Shown: positions 1 through 9,223 of the stretch, one piece after another
Position numbering within the stretch: position 1 is the first letter of the stretch
Layout: each line of letters starts with the position of its first letter
Source of the DNA: Acinetobacter corruptisaponis
GTDB taxonomy: Bacteria; Pseudomonadota; Gammaproteobacteria; Pseudomonadales; Moraxellaceae
DNA: 64,000 nucleotides
Assembly (NCBI RefSeq): GCF_030053775.1
Contig: NZ_CP125670.1
Coordinates: forward strand, 1-64,000
Direction: 5' to 3'
The notes under the pieces: model-generated
The model's input: the letters and a program-made list of their open reading frames with translations, nothing else
What the model was told of the DNA's origin: nothing
Databases searched by the model: none
Program-made: the position numbers and the translations under genes

Positions 1-1359
1 ATGACGAAAGTTAAACAAGAATACGATGTCATTATTGTGGGAGCAGGTTTTGCTGGATTAAAGGCAGCCACAGCACTACGCGAGACAGGTAAACAAGTAT
101 TGCTATTAGAAGCACGTGATCGCGTTGGCGGACGTTCTAAAGCTGGTGAAATCTGTGGTCAAATCATTGATTTAGGTGGTCAATGGGTCGGTCCAGAACA
201 GAAACTATTATTACAACAAGCCAAAGAATTCGGGGTAAAGATCTATCCTCAATATGACAAGGGTGCAGGTCTCATGTCAGTCAAAGGCAAACTTAAAAAA
301 TTTCGCTTCAATATCCCTCGTTTGCCATTACATGCGCTATTGGAACTTGGCATCCTTGAACAACGTTGGAATCGGGCAATGGCAAGTCTACCTGCTGATG
401 CACCGTGGACAGCGACTCGTGCAGCGGAATGGGATGCCGAGTCGTTAGAAAGCTGGATACTCAAACATGTACATACTGCGGATGCCCGAGAATTTGCACG
501 CATTGTTTCACGTGCAGTGTTATGTGCTGAAGCCGATCAAGTTTCCTATTTATATTTTTTAGAATACTTACGTCAGGGCCATGGGGTTGAACATTTATTA
601 AGCACCAAAAAAGGCGCACAGCAAGATAAATTTGTCGGTGGTGCATGGCAAATTGCCAAACGTATGGCGGATACGATTCAGGACAGTATTGTATTGAACG
701 CGCCTGTGGTTGCTATTGAGCAGAATAGCGAGTCGGTCAAAGTCATGACAGCAACACAGACTTATACTGCTAAACATCTCATCATGGCTATTCCCCCAAT
801 TTTAGCCAGTAAAATTCATTATAGCCCTGCCTTACCTACAAAGCGTCACAGTCTGCATGAGCAGATGCCAATGGGAACCGTGATCAAGATCCACGTGGCC
901 TATGCTCGACCATTTTGGCGAAAGCGTGGGTTAAATGGTTCAGTTGCCAGTGATGATCGTTATTTTAATGTGGTGTTTGACCAATCCTTGAGTGATAAGA
1001 ATATTGGTGTATTGGTCGGCTTTATTGATGGTGCGCATGCCGTGACTGCCAGCGCCATGGATGAACAGGCTCGTCGTGAAATCGTGATTGCCGATTTAGT
1101 CCATTATTTTGGAGAAGATGCCGCACATCCCATTGGCTATGTTGAGCAGGACTGGATCAAAGAAGAATGGAGTAAAGGCTGTTATGTCGGTCATATGCCA
1201 CCAGGGGTGATGACTGCATTCGGTGACAGTATCCGTCAGCCTTGTGGACGCATTCACTGGGCAGGCACAGAAACCGCAACTCACTGGGTTGGCTATCTGG
1301 ATGGTGCATTACAGTCAGGAGTGCGCGCCGCTCAGGAAGTCATTGAATCACAACATTAA
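1..1359 (+). CDS. Flavin monoamine oxidase family protein (copy 1)
   Basis: This is an FAD-dependent amine oxidase that would oxidise an amine to an aldehyde, releasing ammonia and hydrogen peroxide. The N-terminus has the dinucleotide-binding motif VGAGFAGLKAA followed by EARDRVGGR, both typical of the family. The C-terminus has HWAGTETATHWVGYLDGAL, the FAD-contacting segment. The length of 452 aa is normal. The ATG is the first base of the window, so the upstream region and any earlier start cannot be seen. It lies 32 bp ahead of an amidase on the same strand, so the two are probably co-transcribed. A close paralogue lies at 10849-12201 and a C-terminal remnant of a third at 13896-14050. 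The substrate is not predictable from sequence. Confidence 0.88.
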   Translation: MTKVKQEYDVIIVGAGFAGLKAATALRETGKQVLLLEARDRVGGRSKAGEICGQIIDLGGQWVGPEQKLLLQQAKEFGVKIYPQYDKGAGLMSVKGKLKKFRFNIPRLPLHALLELGILEQRWNRAMASLPADAPWTATRAAEWDAESLESWILKHVHTADAREFARIVSRAVLCAEADQVSYLYFLEYLRQGHGVEHLLSTKKGAQQDKFVGGAWQIAKRMADTIQDSIVLNAPVVAIEQNSESVKVMTATQTYTAKHLIMAIPPILASKIHYSPALPTKRHSLHEQMPMGTVIKIHVAYARPFWRKRGLNGSVASDDRYFNVVFDQSLSDKNIGVLVGFIDGAHAVTASAMDEQARREIVIADLVHYFGEDAAHPIGYVEQDWIKEEWSKGCYVGHMPPGVMTAFGDSIRQPCGRIHWAGTETATHWVGYLDGALQSGVRAAQEVIESQH

Positions 1360-1391
1360 TTTAAACAATCATTTTTATAGTGGAGTTATCC

Positions 1392-2801
1392 ATGAGTAAC
1401 AATAAAATTATTCACGCCTTTACCGATGATGCACTGGGTAACCATGATGCAGTGGCATTGACACAATTGCTCCGTGACAAAAAACTGAGCCAAAAGGAAA
1501 TTATCGAAGCCAGTATTGCACGTGCGCAAAAAGTTGATCCAAGTATTAATGCAATTGAAATTGATAATTACAGTCGTATAAGACAGGCCAATACACCATC
1601 AACTGGGATATTTGCGGGTATACCTACATTTATTAAAGATAATATTGATTTAAAAGGTTTTCCTACCCGTTGTGGTTCACAGGGATTAAAAACTGCTAAG
1701 GCTGTCAAAAAGGATGATGCCTTTACCCGACAGTATTTGCAGCAAGGTTTTATGGTAATGGGCAAAAGCCGACTACCTGAGTTTGGCTTAAATCCAAGTA
1801 CAGAACTCCCGATTCCGACTCGCAATCCGTGGCATATCGATTATACAGCGGGTGGTTCATCCAGTGGTTCAGCAGCATTGGTTGCCGCAGGTGTTACCCC
1901 GATTGCACATGGCAATGATGGTGGCGGTTCAGTGCGTATTCCTGCGGCATGTTGTGGATTGATTGGATTAAAGCCGTCACGTGGGCGCAGCATTGATACC
2001 CATGCGGCTCGCTCATTGCCGATTAACATTGTGTCTGAGGGCGTCATGACCCGCAGTGTACGTGATACTGCACATTTTTGGGCAGGTATGGAGCAGAGTT
2101 ATAAAAATCCAAAACTTGCCCCAATTGGCTTGGTAGAGCATCCCAATAAACGCCGTTTAAAAATTGGGGTAGCATTCGATTCATTAACAGCACCGACCGA
2201 TGCAGAAACACGGCAAACCCTTGTCAATGCAGTCAAGCTGCTCGACAGTATGGGACATCATATCGAAGAAGTGACCATTCCAACACCACAAAGTTTTGTA
2301 AATGATTTCCCACTCTACTGGAGTATGTTGGCATTTTCTATACTTCACTTCGGTCGAGTAGTGGTTAATCCACGTTTTGATGCGAGTCTGGCTGAACCGT
2401 TTAGCCACGGTCTAAAAAATTACTTTCAGCGACAAATGTACAAAGCACCATTGGCAATGTATCGTCTTAAAAAGTCTTATAATGATTACGCTCAGGCATT
2501 TAAGAACTACGATCTTTTATTAACGCCTATGTTTGTCCACACCACCCCTGAAATTGGCTACCTTTCTCCTGATCAGGACTTTGATCAACTGATTCAACGT
2601 CTGGAAAATTTTATTGCCTTTACACCTTGGAATAATGCGACTGGTGGACCCGCTGTGTCATTGCCAATGGGTATGTCCAACAATGGGCTTCCAATTGGTT
2701 TACAGTTCTCTGCTAATCATGGACAAGAACGTGTTTTACTGGAATTGGCGTATGAAATTGAACAAGCAACACCATGGCTACGCATTCAGGATGCAGTTTA
2801 A
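1392..2801 (+). CDS. Amidase (amidase signature family)
   Basis: A serine hydrolase of the amidase signature family, which cleaves carboxamides to acid and ammonia. The Gly/Ser-rich signature GGSSSGSAA, the upstream FIKDNID carrying the catalytic lysine, and GNDGGGSVRIPAACCG are all present, so the Ser-cisSer-Lys triad looks intact. I place the start at ATG 1392 because GGAG at 1382-1385 is well spaced for it. A GTG at 1380 would put that ribosome site inside the gene. The protein is 469 aa, a usual length. It follows the monoamine oxidase and is followed by a hairpin terminator, so the two form a likely operon. The natural amide is unknown. Confidence 0.88.
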   Translation: MSNNKIIHAFTDDALGNHDAVALTQLLRDKKLSQKEIIEASIARAQKVDPSINAIEIDNYSRIRQANTPSTGIFAGIPTFIKDNIDLKGFPTRCGSQGLKTAKAVKKDDAFTRQYLQQGFMVMGKSRLPEFGLNPSTELPIPTRNPWHIDYTAGGSSSGSAALVAAGVTPIAHGNDGGGSVRIPAACCGLIGLKPSRGRSIDTHAARSLPINIVSEGVMTRSVRDTAHFWAGMEQSYKNPKLAPIGLVEHPNKRRLKIGVAFDSLTAPTDAETRQTLVNAVKLLDSMGHHIEEVTIPTPQSFVNDFPLYWSMLAFSILHFGRVVVNPRFDASLAEPFSHGLKNYFQRQMYKAPLAMYRLKKSYNDYAQAFKNYDLLLTPMFVHTTPEIGYLSPDQDFDQLIQRLENFIAFTPWNNATGGPAVSLPMGMSNNGLPIGLQFSANHGQERVLLELAYEIEQATPWLRIQDAV

Positions 2802-2823
2802 CATTATCTGAAATCAAAAAAGG

Positions 2824-2857
2824 ATCAGACGCTATTTTTCAATCGTGTCTGATTTTC
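2824..2857 (+). terminator. Hairpin terminator after the amidase
   Basis: Arms ATCAGAC (2824-2830) and GTCTGAT (2847-2853) are followed by a short T run. The hairpin ends the amine oxidase-amidase unit. Confidence 0.5.
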
Positions 2858-2897
2858 ACATCATTTGATGAATATCATGAACTATAAGGAAATCTCC

Positions 2898-3434
2898 ATG
2901 ATCACACAACATGAAATATTGGATCAAATTTTAAATCACTATCAGCCTAAAATTGGTCGGGATTTTACTGGTTATAAAAATCATTGTTATCGTGTACTTA
3001 ATATCTATGTATGGTTGGCGCAACAGAAAATGACTGTCTCGCAAGCCGAGATTGATCAGGCAGCGATTGCGTTGGCATTCCATGATCTAGGCATTTGGAC
3101 GGATAAAACGCTAGATTATTTACCACCATCAGAACGTGAAGCTCAGCAGTATTGCAATCAATATCCAGACTTAGATCGGCAGCTGATCATGGCAATGATC
3201 AATGAACATCACAAAATCTCTGCGTATACTGGTGATAAACGAGTTGAATTTTTCCGTCAGGCAGATTTGGTTGATTTCTCTTTAGGTGTATTTCGATTTG
3301 ATTTAGATAAGGCTACTTTACAGCAATTAAATCAACAATTTCCAAATGCAGGTTTTCATCAACTCCTCACCATTTTAGCCACCAAAAATTTATTCAAACA
3401 TCCATTCAAACCTGCACCAATGATGAAGTGGTAG
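2898..3434 (+). CDS. HD domain-containing protein
   Basis: A small metal-dependent phosphohydrolase-like protein of 178 aa. It contains an HD pair in LAFHDLGIWTD, further histidines in NEHHKI and an acidic QADLVDF, in the order expected of HD domains. I chose ATG 2898 because AAGGA (2886-2890) precedes it with 7-nt spacing; the upstream ATGs at 2865 and 2868 have no ribosome site. It stands alone after the amidase terminator and converges with the membrane-protein gene at 3470. The substrate, perhaps a nucleotide or other phosphate ester, cannot be told. Confidence 0.75.
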   Translation: MITQHEILDQILNHYQPKIGRDFTGYKNHCYRVLNIYVWLAQQKMTVSQAEIDQAAIALAFHDLGIWTDKTLDYLPPSEREAQQYCNQYPDLDRQLIMAMINEHHKISAYTGDKRVEFFRQADLVDFSLGVFRFDLDKATLQQLNQQFPNAGFHQLLTILATKNLFKHPFKPAPMMKW

Positions 3435-3469
3435 CTGCAAAGCAAAGAAGATAATCTTCGGACAGAATC

Positions 3470-3931
3470 TTAATGCCACATCATTTTTTGATAATATTGG
3501 CGCGATGGAAACCAAAAAATGATGAATAGTATTAAAATTCCCCACCCTAATAATAAATCTCCAATTAAATGAATTTTTTCATTGGGCATCCTAAATGCCA
3601 TGCCAGTCATTAAGCCAAAGTGAGCAAAATTTGCAAACAAAGTGAAGTCAAGAAAATTAATATTGTGTTCGGGATGTTTGGCAGCTTTGATTAAAAACAA
3701 ACCCCATACCACATAAATAATACTAATCATGGCTTCATAATGTTCAGCATGAGGTTCGACTCCGCCCCAACGGATTAAGCGCATCAGCAAAATGCCCTCA
3801 TCACTATGAAGTAGATGATTTAAAACACCAAAGAGCATCGCTAGCAAGATCAAACCAAAGAAAAATATAAATCCAGCACCCATGAGTTGCAGCACTTTAG
3901 GAAAATGTCTTTGATAAAATTGATCTTGCAT
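3470..3931 (-). CDS. Small integral membrane protein, four predicted TM helices
   Basis: A 153-aa hydrophobic protein with predicted membrane segments at about residues 13-37, 65-84, 93-113 and 122-141. It resembles the DUF6632-type conserved membrane proteins of gamma-proteobacteria (recalled, not searched). It lies 32 bp downstream of the thioesterase gene on the same strand and is probably co-transcribed with it. No catalytic or ligand motif is visible and I assign no function. Confidence 0.65.
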   Translation of the reverse strand: MQDQFYQRHFPKVLQLMGAGFIFFFGLILLAMLFGVLNHLLHSDEGILLMRLIRWGGVEPHAEHYEAMISIIYVVWGLFLIKAAKHPEHNINFLDFTLFANFAHFGLMTGMAFRMPNEKIHLIGDLLLGWGILILFIIFWFPSRQYYQKMMWH

Positions 3932-3963
3932 ATCTACTTTCGTTTATAGAGGAAGTAAGTCCA

Positions 3964-4404
3964 TTATCGACGAATAATCATATTGGTTGCGGTTGCATGC
4001 GCATATAGTTTGCCATCTTCATCACGCAGATAACCTTCTGAAATCACCAAATTTTTACCGACATTGATGACTTTACCTTCTGCAATTAGTTTTTTATTGA
4101 ATGGCATTGGTCGACACATTTTAATGGCTAAATCAGTTGTTCCATAACCCTCGCCCGCTGCAAGTACCGTATGTGTTGCGCAGCCAGTTACTGAATCCAG
4201 TACAGTTGCAGCAAAACCACCATGCACCCCACCCAATGGATTGCTATGACGTTCATCAGCCGTTGCAGTAAAAACAATCCTTCCAAATTCAACATCACCA
4301 ACGCCTTCCATTCCCATGGTTTTGGCAATACCGGGTTGTGGAACTAAGCCTTGTTTAAAGGCTTGCATAATTTCCAATCCTGACATTTCATGTGGTTTTT
4401 TCAT
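3964..4404 (-). CDS. PaaI-family hotdog thioesterase
   Basis: A 146-aa hotdog-fold protein likely to hydrolyse acyl-CoA thioesters. The segment NPLGGVHGGFAATVLDSVTG carries the conserved GGVHGG helix start and the acidic residue of the PaaI/DUF4442-type active site. The C-terminal strands (GKLYAHATATN) are typical. It lies between the alpha/beta hydrolase and the small membrane protein, all on the minus strand. A perfect inverted repeat (4446-4471) stands in front of it. The acyl substrate is unknown. Confidence 0.82.
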   Translation of the reverse strand: MKKPHEMSGLEIMQAFKQGLVPQPGIAKTMGMEGVGDVEFGRIVFTATADERHSNPLGGVHGGFAATVLDSVTGCATHTVLAAGEGYGTTDLAIKMCRPMPFNKKLIAEGKVINVGKNLVISEGYLRDEDGKLYAHATATNMIIRR

Positions 4405-4445
4405 TGCTTTACTCGCTGTTTGATCAATTTGATTTAAGTTTTAAT

Positions 4446-4471
4446 CAAATAGATCTTTGAAGATCTATTTG
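4446..4471. repeat. Perfect 26-bp inverted repeat ahead of the thioesterase gene
   Basis: Arms CAAATAGATCTT (4446-4457) and AAGATCTATTTG (4460-4471) are perfectly complementary with a 2-nt centre. It lies 42 bp upstream of the thioesterase start and 41 bp past the end of the alpha/beta hydrolase. It could be an operator or a weak terminator. No T run follows on the minus strand, which argues for an operator. Confidence 0.5.
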
Positions 4472-4511
4472 ACATGAAAGATTCGATTCATTGACTTTTT
4501 ATGAATCTGCG

Positions 4512-5387
4512 TCACAGTTTGTTGACAAAACCTTTGATTTTTTCTGCAACTGCTTGAGGTTGACTGAGTATCCCCCAATGCCCCGCGGTAACTTCATCAT
4601 ATTCAACATGGTCTGCCCATTCCTGCATACCTAAACTCAAGGAAACTGGCACGAAAGGATCTTGATTCATCAACAGCATATACACTGGAATGCTGGTTTT
4701 ACGTGATGTTGGTTCATATAAACGTGTCAATAAGTTTTGACGATACAATCCCAGACCACTAATGGCATTTCGCACTTGAGTGGAATTTGCAGAAACCTGG
4801 GTTTTCTCTAAAAAACCTACTGCTTTCGGCCAAACTTTATCAAGACCTAAACGCCATGTGAATTCAGGTAGTACAGGCAGCCGCAGCATTGGCATATAAC
4901 CTGAGGAAACCATACGTTTAATCACACTCAAATAACGCTTTTCTGCCCATTGACGTTTAAACCACCAGCCCACATGATCCGCACTTGGTGCCATTGCAAT
5001 GTAACTTGCGACCTGATCTTTTAAACGATCGCCTAACACGGCTTCCCAAGCCTGCAATGCTCCCCAATCATGTCCAACCAGATGTATAGGTTTGTTTGGA
5101 CTTAACTTGGCGATCACCGCAGATAAATCTTGTACTAAGTATTCAAAATCGTATTCTTGAGTGGTCGCAGGAATATCCGATAGCCCAGTACCACGCACAT
5201 CATAGGCAATCACATTAAAATCCGACTTTAAATGTTGGGCAACATCTTCCCAAACTTCAGCCGAATCTGGATAACCATGAATCAAAACAATACTTTCTTT
5301 TTTAGAATCTAACTTATCCCAGTGATACGCTGCCAAACAGATATTGCCAGAATTGACATAAACTTTATTTTTTTCTAGCAAATTCAT
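4512..5387 (-). CDS. Alpha/beta hydrolase, epoxide hydrolase/dehalogenase-like
   Basis: A 291-aa alpha/beta hydrolase. The oxyanion strand VLIHGYPDS (about residues 34-42) and the nucleophile elbow VGHDWGA, with Asp107 as nucleophile, place it with the epoxide hydrolase and haloalkane dehalogenase branch rather than the serine esterases. The catalytic histidine is probably in AGHWG near the C-terminus. Its start overlaps the stop of the upstream PF10118-type gene by 4 bp (ATGA), so the two are translationally coupled and may act in one route. The substrate is unknown. Confidence 0.82.
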   Translation of the reverse strand: MNLLEKNKVYVNSGNICLAAYHWDKLDSKKESIVLIHGYPDSAEVWEDVAQHLKSDFNVIAYDVRGTGLSDIPATTQEYDFEYLVQDLSAVIAKLSPNKPIHLVGHDWGALQAWEAVLGDRLKDQVASYIAMAPSADHVGWWFKRQWAEKRYLSVIKRMVSSGYMPMLRLPVLPEFTWRLGLDKVWPKAVGFLEKTQVSANSTQVRNAISGLGLYRQNLLTRLYEPTSRKTSIPVYMLLMNQDPFVPVSLSLGMQEWADHVEYDEVTAGHWGILSQPQAVAEKIKGFVNKL

Positions 5388-6313
5388 GCGTTCACCTGTA
5401 GTGCTACTTTAGCGTTATCGATCACCCCTTTAGACCGTGAAAGATAAGCCTGAGCAAGCTCAGTCGATGCTTCATAATAAGGATGATAACTAGGTTTAAA
5501 ATAACGTAATGTGGTTTCTAAATACCACAGTGGGCCAGGTACATAACTGTTTAAATCAGAACGATGCCATGCTTTCCAGAATGCAGCTCTCCATATACTT
5601 TTTTGCTTTTTCGGTACGGCTGGATCATCCATTGCCAATTGTACTGTTCCTGCTGCCATCAAATAAATAAATAAAGGTGCTGTGATTCCCATTACAAAAG
5701 CACGTAGCGCATAGTTGCCACTAATATGCTGATACACATCAAATGCAACGGTGCGGTGCTCAACTTCTTCTGCGCTATGCCATGTAAATAAATCACTCAC
5801 CACAGGATCACAACCTCGATCTTCCCAATGAGATCGGGTTAAAACATATTGTCCAAGACCAGAAGTAAAATGTTCAGCGGCAGCAACCACGCCCACCCGC
5901 AAATTTAACCAACCACGTTGTAATCTTTTTGGCAATTTATAACCGAAAGGATCATCCAGTAAAAAATTGTCAAAGATTTTCACCACACGTTGATATTGTT
6001 CAGTGGTGTTTACTCCATAACGCACCAAATATTCATCAATTGACACTTTATGTGCTTGTGAATGAATAGCTTCCTGACGGATAAAAATCTTGGCATCCTG
6101 TTTTAATTTTTCATCTGTAATGTAAGGCAAAGCTTGATTCAACATACGACAAAAGAAAAACTCACCTCGCACTAACGTAAAACTAAAATGGTTTACACTA
6201 TGGCTCGCAAATGGGTCTTGCGGAATCCACTGTAATGGTGAGACATCCCATTTAAAATCCACTTTACGGGGAATCATTTCCCAGTTTGCTTTTGACGCTG
6301 CTTGAGTCAACAT
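5384..6313 (-). CDS. Predicted metal-dependent hydrolase (PF10118-like)
   Basis: A 309-aa protein resembling the Metal_hydrol family (PF10118). It has clusters typical of a ferritin-like diiron or metal site: RQEAIHSQAH near residue 93 and SAEEVEHRTVAFD near residue 180. The family has no well-established reaction. It heads a two-gene unit with the alpha/beta hydrolase, overlapping it by 4 bp. It is divergent from an HxlR regulator 258 bp away, which is the obvious candidate to control it. Confidence 0.75.
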   Translation of the reverse strand: MLTQAASKANWEMIPRKVDFKWDVSPLQWIPQDPFASHSVNHFSFTLVRGEFFFCRMLNQALPYITDEKLKQDAKIFIRQEAIHSQAHKVSIDEYLVRYGVNTTEQYQRVVKIFDNFLLDDPFGYKLPKRLQRGWLNLRVGVVAAAEHFTSGLGQYVLTRSHWEDRGCDPVVSDLFTWHSAEEVEHRTVAFDVYQHISGNYALRAFVMGITAPLFIYLMAAGTVQLAMDDPAVPKKQKSIWRAAFWKAWHRSDLNSYVPGPLWYLETTLRYFKPSYHPYYEASTELAQAYLSRSKGVIDNAKVALQVNA

Positions 6314-6571
6314 AATGACCTCGATCTATTATTTTAAGAAACAGATTGAGAAATGACGCAGCAATCTTTTGCCTTGATTTATCTAACACCGCAAAATTAG
6401 CTATGAAATATCTCACCTAAACTTTAAAAATATTAAAGTTCCAAAAAAGAACTTACATTTATAAAATAACTTCGCTAAAATATATTGTCAACAAAGGAAA
6501 TGTGTGGCTGTGCTAAATCGTCCTAAAATGACAACTGAATTCCCAGAAAGATAATTCCAATGGAGTAAGCA

Positions 6572-7039
6572 ATGAAATGGCATGAACTAGGTGAAATGAA
6601 CTGTCCAATTGCTCGAAGTCTCTCAATCTTTGGTGATCGATGGACATTGCTTATCATTCGTAACGCATTTATGGCTACCCATCGTTTTGATGATTTCCAA
6701 AAGCAACTCGGCATTACACGACATTTGTTAACTGAACGGTTGAATCGCCTGGTCGATAATCACATTTTTGAAAAGGTGCTATATAACGAAGCCCCGAAAC
6801 GCTATAAATATAAATTGACGGAAAAAGGATTAGCGCTATATCCAGTTATTGTCTCGATAAGTACATGGGGAAATAGCTGGCAAAATGAAAATAAGGAATT
6901 TAAGGAACTGCACTATATGCACAAAAGCTGTGGTCATGTGATAAAACCCACACTGAGTTGTGACTGTTGCCAGCAAACATTACATGCCGAGCAAATGACC
7001 CCTTTTTTTTCAGCACCCGATCAGGATTCTACAAGCTAA
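6572..7039 (+). CDS. HxlR-family transcriptional regulator
   Basis: A 155-aa winged-helix regulator. The family hallmark is present: an N-terminal cysteine in MNCPIARSLSIFGDRWTLLI, then the recognition helix and wing (ITRHLLTERLNRLVDN, KRYKYKLTEKG). HxlR proteins often respond to electrophiles or thiol modification through such a cysteine. The C-terminal tail is cysteine-rich (SCGH, SCDCC), perhaps binding a metal. The gene is divergent from the PF10118-type hydrolase, so it probably regulates the hydrolase pair and itself from the 6314-6571 interval. Confidence 0.85.
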   Translation: MKWHELGEMNCPIARSLSIFGDRWTLLIIRNAFMATHRFDDFQKQLGITRHLLTERLNRLVDNHIFEKVLYNEAPKRYKYKLTEKGLALYPVIVSISTWGNSWQNENKEFKELHYMHKSCGHVIKPTLSCDCCQQTLHAEQMTPFFSAPDQDSTS

Positions 7040-7340
7040 TTTCAACTACTGAAATAAAACGAGTACATGACTTAAGCAGTTGAATCAGCAGTAAAATAGA
7101 TTAGATTTTCTTTACAGTTTAATAATATTTCACTGGGCAAAGCTTAATCATCTTGACAAGCATGCAACAAGACCATGGCTCCGACTGAATGAGCTAAAAT
7201 ATGTATCGTTTTTTCCTTAACTCGGCATCTACATCGATTGAATATTTAGCAAATTCAGTTGTAATAAACCCTAATAAATATTCAATGCCATTTCATCTCC
7301 TTCTAAACCTATAGAATTATAAAGCTCTGTTTATTATAAA
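7040..7340. other. Intergenic stretch with a decayed coding remnant
   Basis: About 300 bp without an intact gene. The minus strand carries the alpha/beta-hydrolase remnant listed separately. The rest shows no convincing coding or RNA signal. Confidence 0.5.
7144..7212 (-). pseudogene. Alpha/beta hydrolase C-terminal remnant
   Basis: Reading the minus strand to the TAA at 7144-7146 gives TIHILAHSVGAMVLLHACQD. This looks like the nucleophile elbow (AHSVGA, an xHSxG motif) of a serine alpha/beta hydrolase, close to DUF900-type proteins. The frame is closed upstream, although a neighbouring frame gives AKYSIDVDAELRKK, which would fit the preceding part after a frameshift. It is a short relic with no start. 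Confidence 0.4.
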
Positions 7341-7625
7341 TTAATCGTTTGAACTGCTAATGTTTCGTTTCCTAATTTTATAAGTTCCGAATCGAGAATT
7401 TTTTTGGGTTAGATCTGGATTACGTCCAGACAATTGTTTAATTAAGACTGGGGTGCTATTTGGAGTCTTACTCCATATAGCATCATTTTCTACATACAGT
7501 ATGGTATTAGTACGTGCATTCTCAATAAAGCTTTTATGTAATACCTTAGCTGCTGCTACAGCTATATCACTTTCATCATCTAAGCTTTTAATTTTCATTT
7601 CTAAAATCTCATTTTGGTTCAACAT
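7341..7625 (-). CDS. Hypothetical protein, 94 aa
   Basis: A small hydrophilic protein with no recognisable domain. It has an acidic N-terminal half with an alanine-rich helix (DIAVAAAKVLHKSFIENAR) and a basic, Asn/Ser-rich C-terminus. It stands alone among other small plasmid-type genes. Its codon use and clean start suggest a real gene, but no function can be given. Confidence 0.5.
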   Translation of the reverse strand: MLNQNEILEMKIKSLDDESDIAVAAAKVLHKSFIENARTNTILYVENDAIWSKTPNSTPVLIKQLSGRNPDLTQKNSRFGTYKIRKRNISSSND

Positions 7626-7821
7626 GTTCTAGTTAAAAAACAACATAATAGATATTCTAGCCTAGAACTTTATAAAAAGAGTATATCCGATATCCTGATT
7701 TAAATTTTTAGCTAATGGCATATAATACTGAAAACATATTATTTATTTAATTGGAAATTTATCTTTTTAGATCGATAATATTCTAAAATAGTAGAATATG
7801 TAATGGATGGAAGGCTTCTAA

Positions 7822-8085
7822 ATGAGTAAAAACTTACGTGAAATGTCAAATCAACAACGAATAGATTATGAACAAGAATTACTTAGTCAATGGACTCCTA
7901 GAATCGCTTTAGAGACTCAAATTGACAGTTTAAGCTCTCAACGAACTGAGTTACTTGAAATTTTCTACAAACTCCAGAACCCTAGCTCCCCAAAAAATTC
8001 AAAATTGATTAACTCTATCAAACAGCTAAAGCATAAATTAGAAGATATTGAAGATGAGTTAGATGATCTTCTACAAGATAAGTAG
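7822..8085 (+). CDS. Hypothetical coiled-coil protein, 87 aa
   Basis: A short, strongly charged protein. It is predicted to be almost entirely helical, with heptad-like spacing from residue 30 on (IDSLSSQRTELLEIFYKLQ, then IKQLKHKLEDIEDELDDLL). A purine-rich GGAAGG sits at about 10 nt from the ATG. No known family is recognised. Confidence 0.5.
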   Translation: MSKNLREMSNQQRIDYEQELLSQWTPRIALETQIDSLSSQRTELLEIFYKLQNPSSPKNSKLINSIKQLKHKLEDIEDELDDLLQDK

Positions 8086-8188
8086 TAGGACCCAATTAAA
8101 ATTTATTTAGAAAGCGTAGTTCAACCCTCTCTTTAGTTATGAGAATACTCTCGTCCTTAGACATGGCACGATAGAAAGAATGTATAAA

Positions 8189-8395
8189 TTAAGGTAATAA
8201 ATTCCTTACATCAGTCCTTAATGCAGACGCAATCTCATAGAGTTTTTCTACTGTTAGATTGACCTCACCACGCTCAATACGTCCCATATAACTGCGATCA
8301 ATACCACACTGAAGAGCAAGAGCTTCTTGAGTAATGCTTGTTAAAGTTCTTTTTTTGCGTATTAATTGACCAATCGCTATAGATAATTCTGACAT
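8189..8395 (-). CDS. XRE-family helix-turn-helix protein
   Basis: A 68-aa single-domain DNA-binding protein. The Cro/CI-type HTH spans about residues 10-63: LIRKKRTLTSITQEALALQ, then CGIDRSYMGRIERGEVNLTVEKLYEIASAL. It has no second domain, as in plasmid- and phage-borne control proteins or restriction-system C proteins. No restriction genes are adjacent. It is divergent from the 8479 gene, which it may regulate. Confidence 0.8.
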   Translation of the reverse strand: MSELSIAIGQLIRKKRTLTSITQEALALQCGIDRSYMGRIERGEVNLTVEKLYEIASALRTDVRNLLP

Positions 8396-8478
8396 TTGAA
8401 ACTAACTGTTCAAAAAACAGAAATATCACCAATTGAGGACTACATATCCACGGACTATAATCCTCATTTCTTTTCTTA

Positions 8479-8973
8479 ATGAAAATACTCATGTTTGATT
8501 TTTATCTCCCGTTAGAAGATTATTTTGCAAAAATATTGTTAGAAAACCGAATACAAAATTGGGAGGCCAAGCTGTTTTGGATAAATATTGAACACTTGAA
8601 TCTGTATGAGGAAAAGAGCTTAAGAAAAAAAATGTACAGTGCTTTGAGAGTTTTGATAACAAATGATTTTTTAAGTGTCGAATATTCAAAATATAATGGT
8701 AGAATTTTTCTATACAGTGAAACTATAAAATTACAGCAATTCCGAAAGAAAATGTTAGCATCTAATTATAAAGATCTTATTCAAAACGAAAAAAAATTGA
8801 TAGACAATGAATTAGAGCAATTTGAGCTTCAAAGTAAGTTCATTGATGAATTGTATTTAAAATTTCCAGAGCTGGCTCCACAGTATTTAAAGTTAAAACA
8901 TGATATTAATTTAAATCTAAAATATTGTGATGCAAAACTCAAAACCATTCATAACCTGATAGAAATAATTTAG
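8479..8973 (+). CDS. Hypothetical protein, 164 aa
   Basis: Not recognised. The N-terminal half resembles a winged-helix layout (helices about 10-60, then FLSVEYSKYNGRIFLYS as a strand-turn-strand). The C-terminal half is helical with coiled-coil character (residues 75-160). It is divergent from the XRE gene. No clear ribosome site precedes the ATG; a second ATG lies four codons in. Confidence 0.45.
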   Translation: MKILMFDFYLPLEDYFAKILLENRIQNWEAKLFWINIEHLNLYEEKSLRKKMYSALRVLITNDFLSVEYSKYNGRIFLYSETIKLQQFRKKMLASNYKDLIQNEKKLIDNELEQFELQSKFIDELYLKFPELAPQYLKLKHDINLNLKYCDAKLKTIHNLIEII

Positions 8974-9223
8974 AATAATTAATATTAAAAACCAAATACT
9001 TACAAGTGTTAAAATTATATATTGAACCGTTAAACTTATTCTACGAGTGTCCACAAGGCTAAAAATCGCTTTATGAATAAACTGCAAACGGGAACCATAG
9101 AATTTAACTTTTCAGGTCATTCGAAATAGAAGTCATCTTCTCTAATACAGCTCTTAAAATTGGAAAGTTATGTTAGTAACATATCTATATTATTTTGAAT
9201 TTAAATATTTTTTTTGAAAAAAA

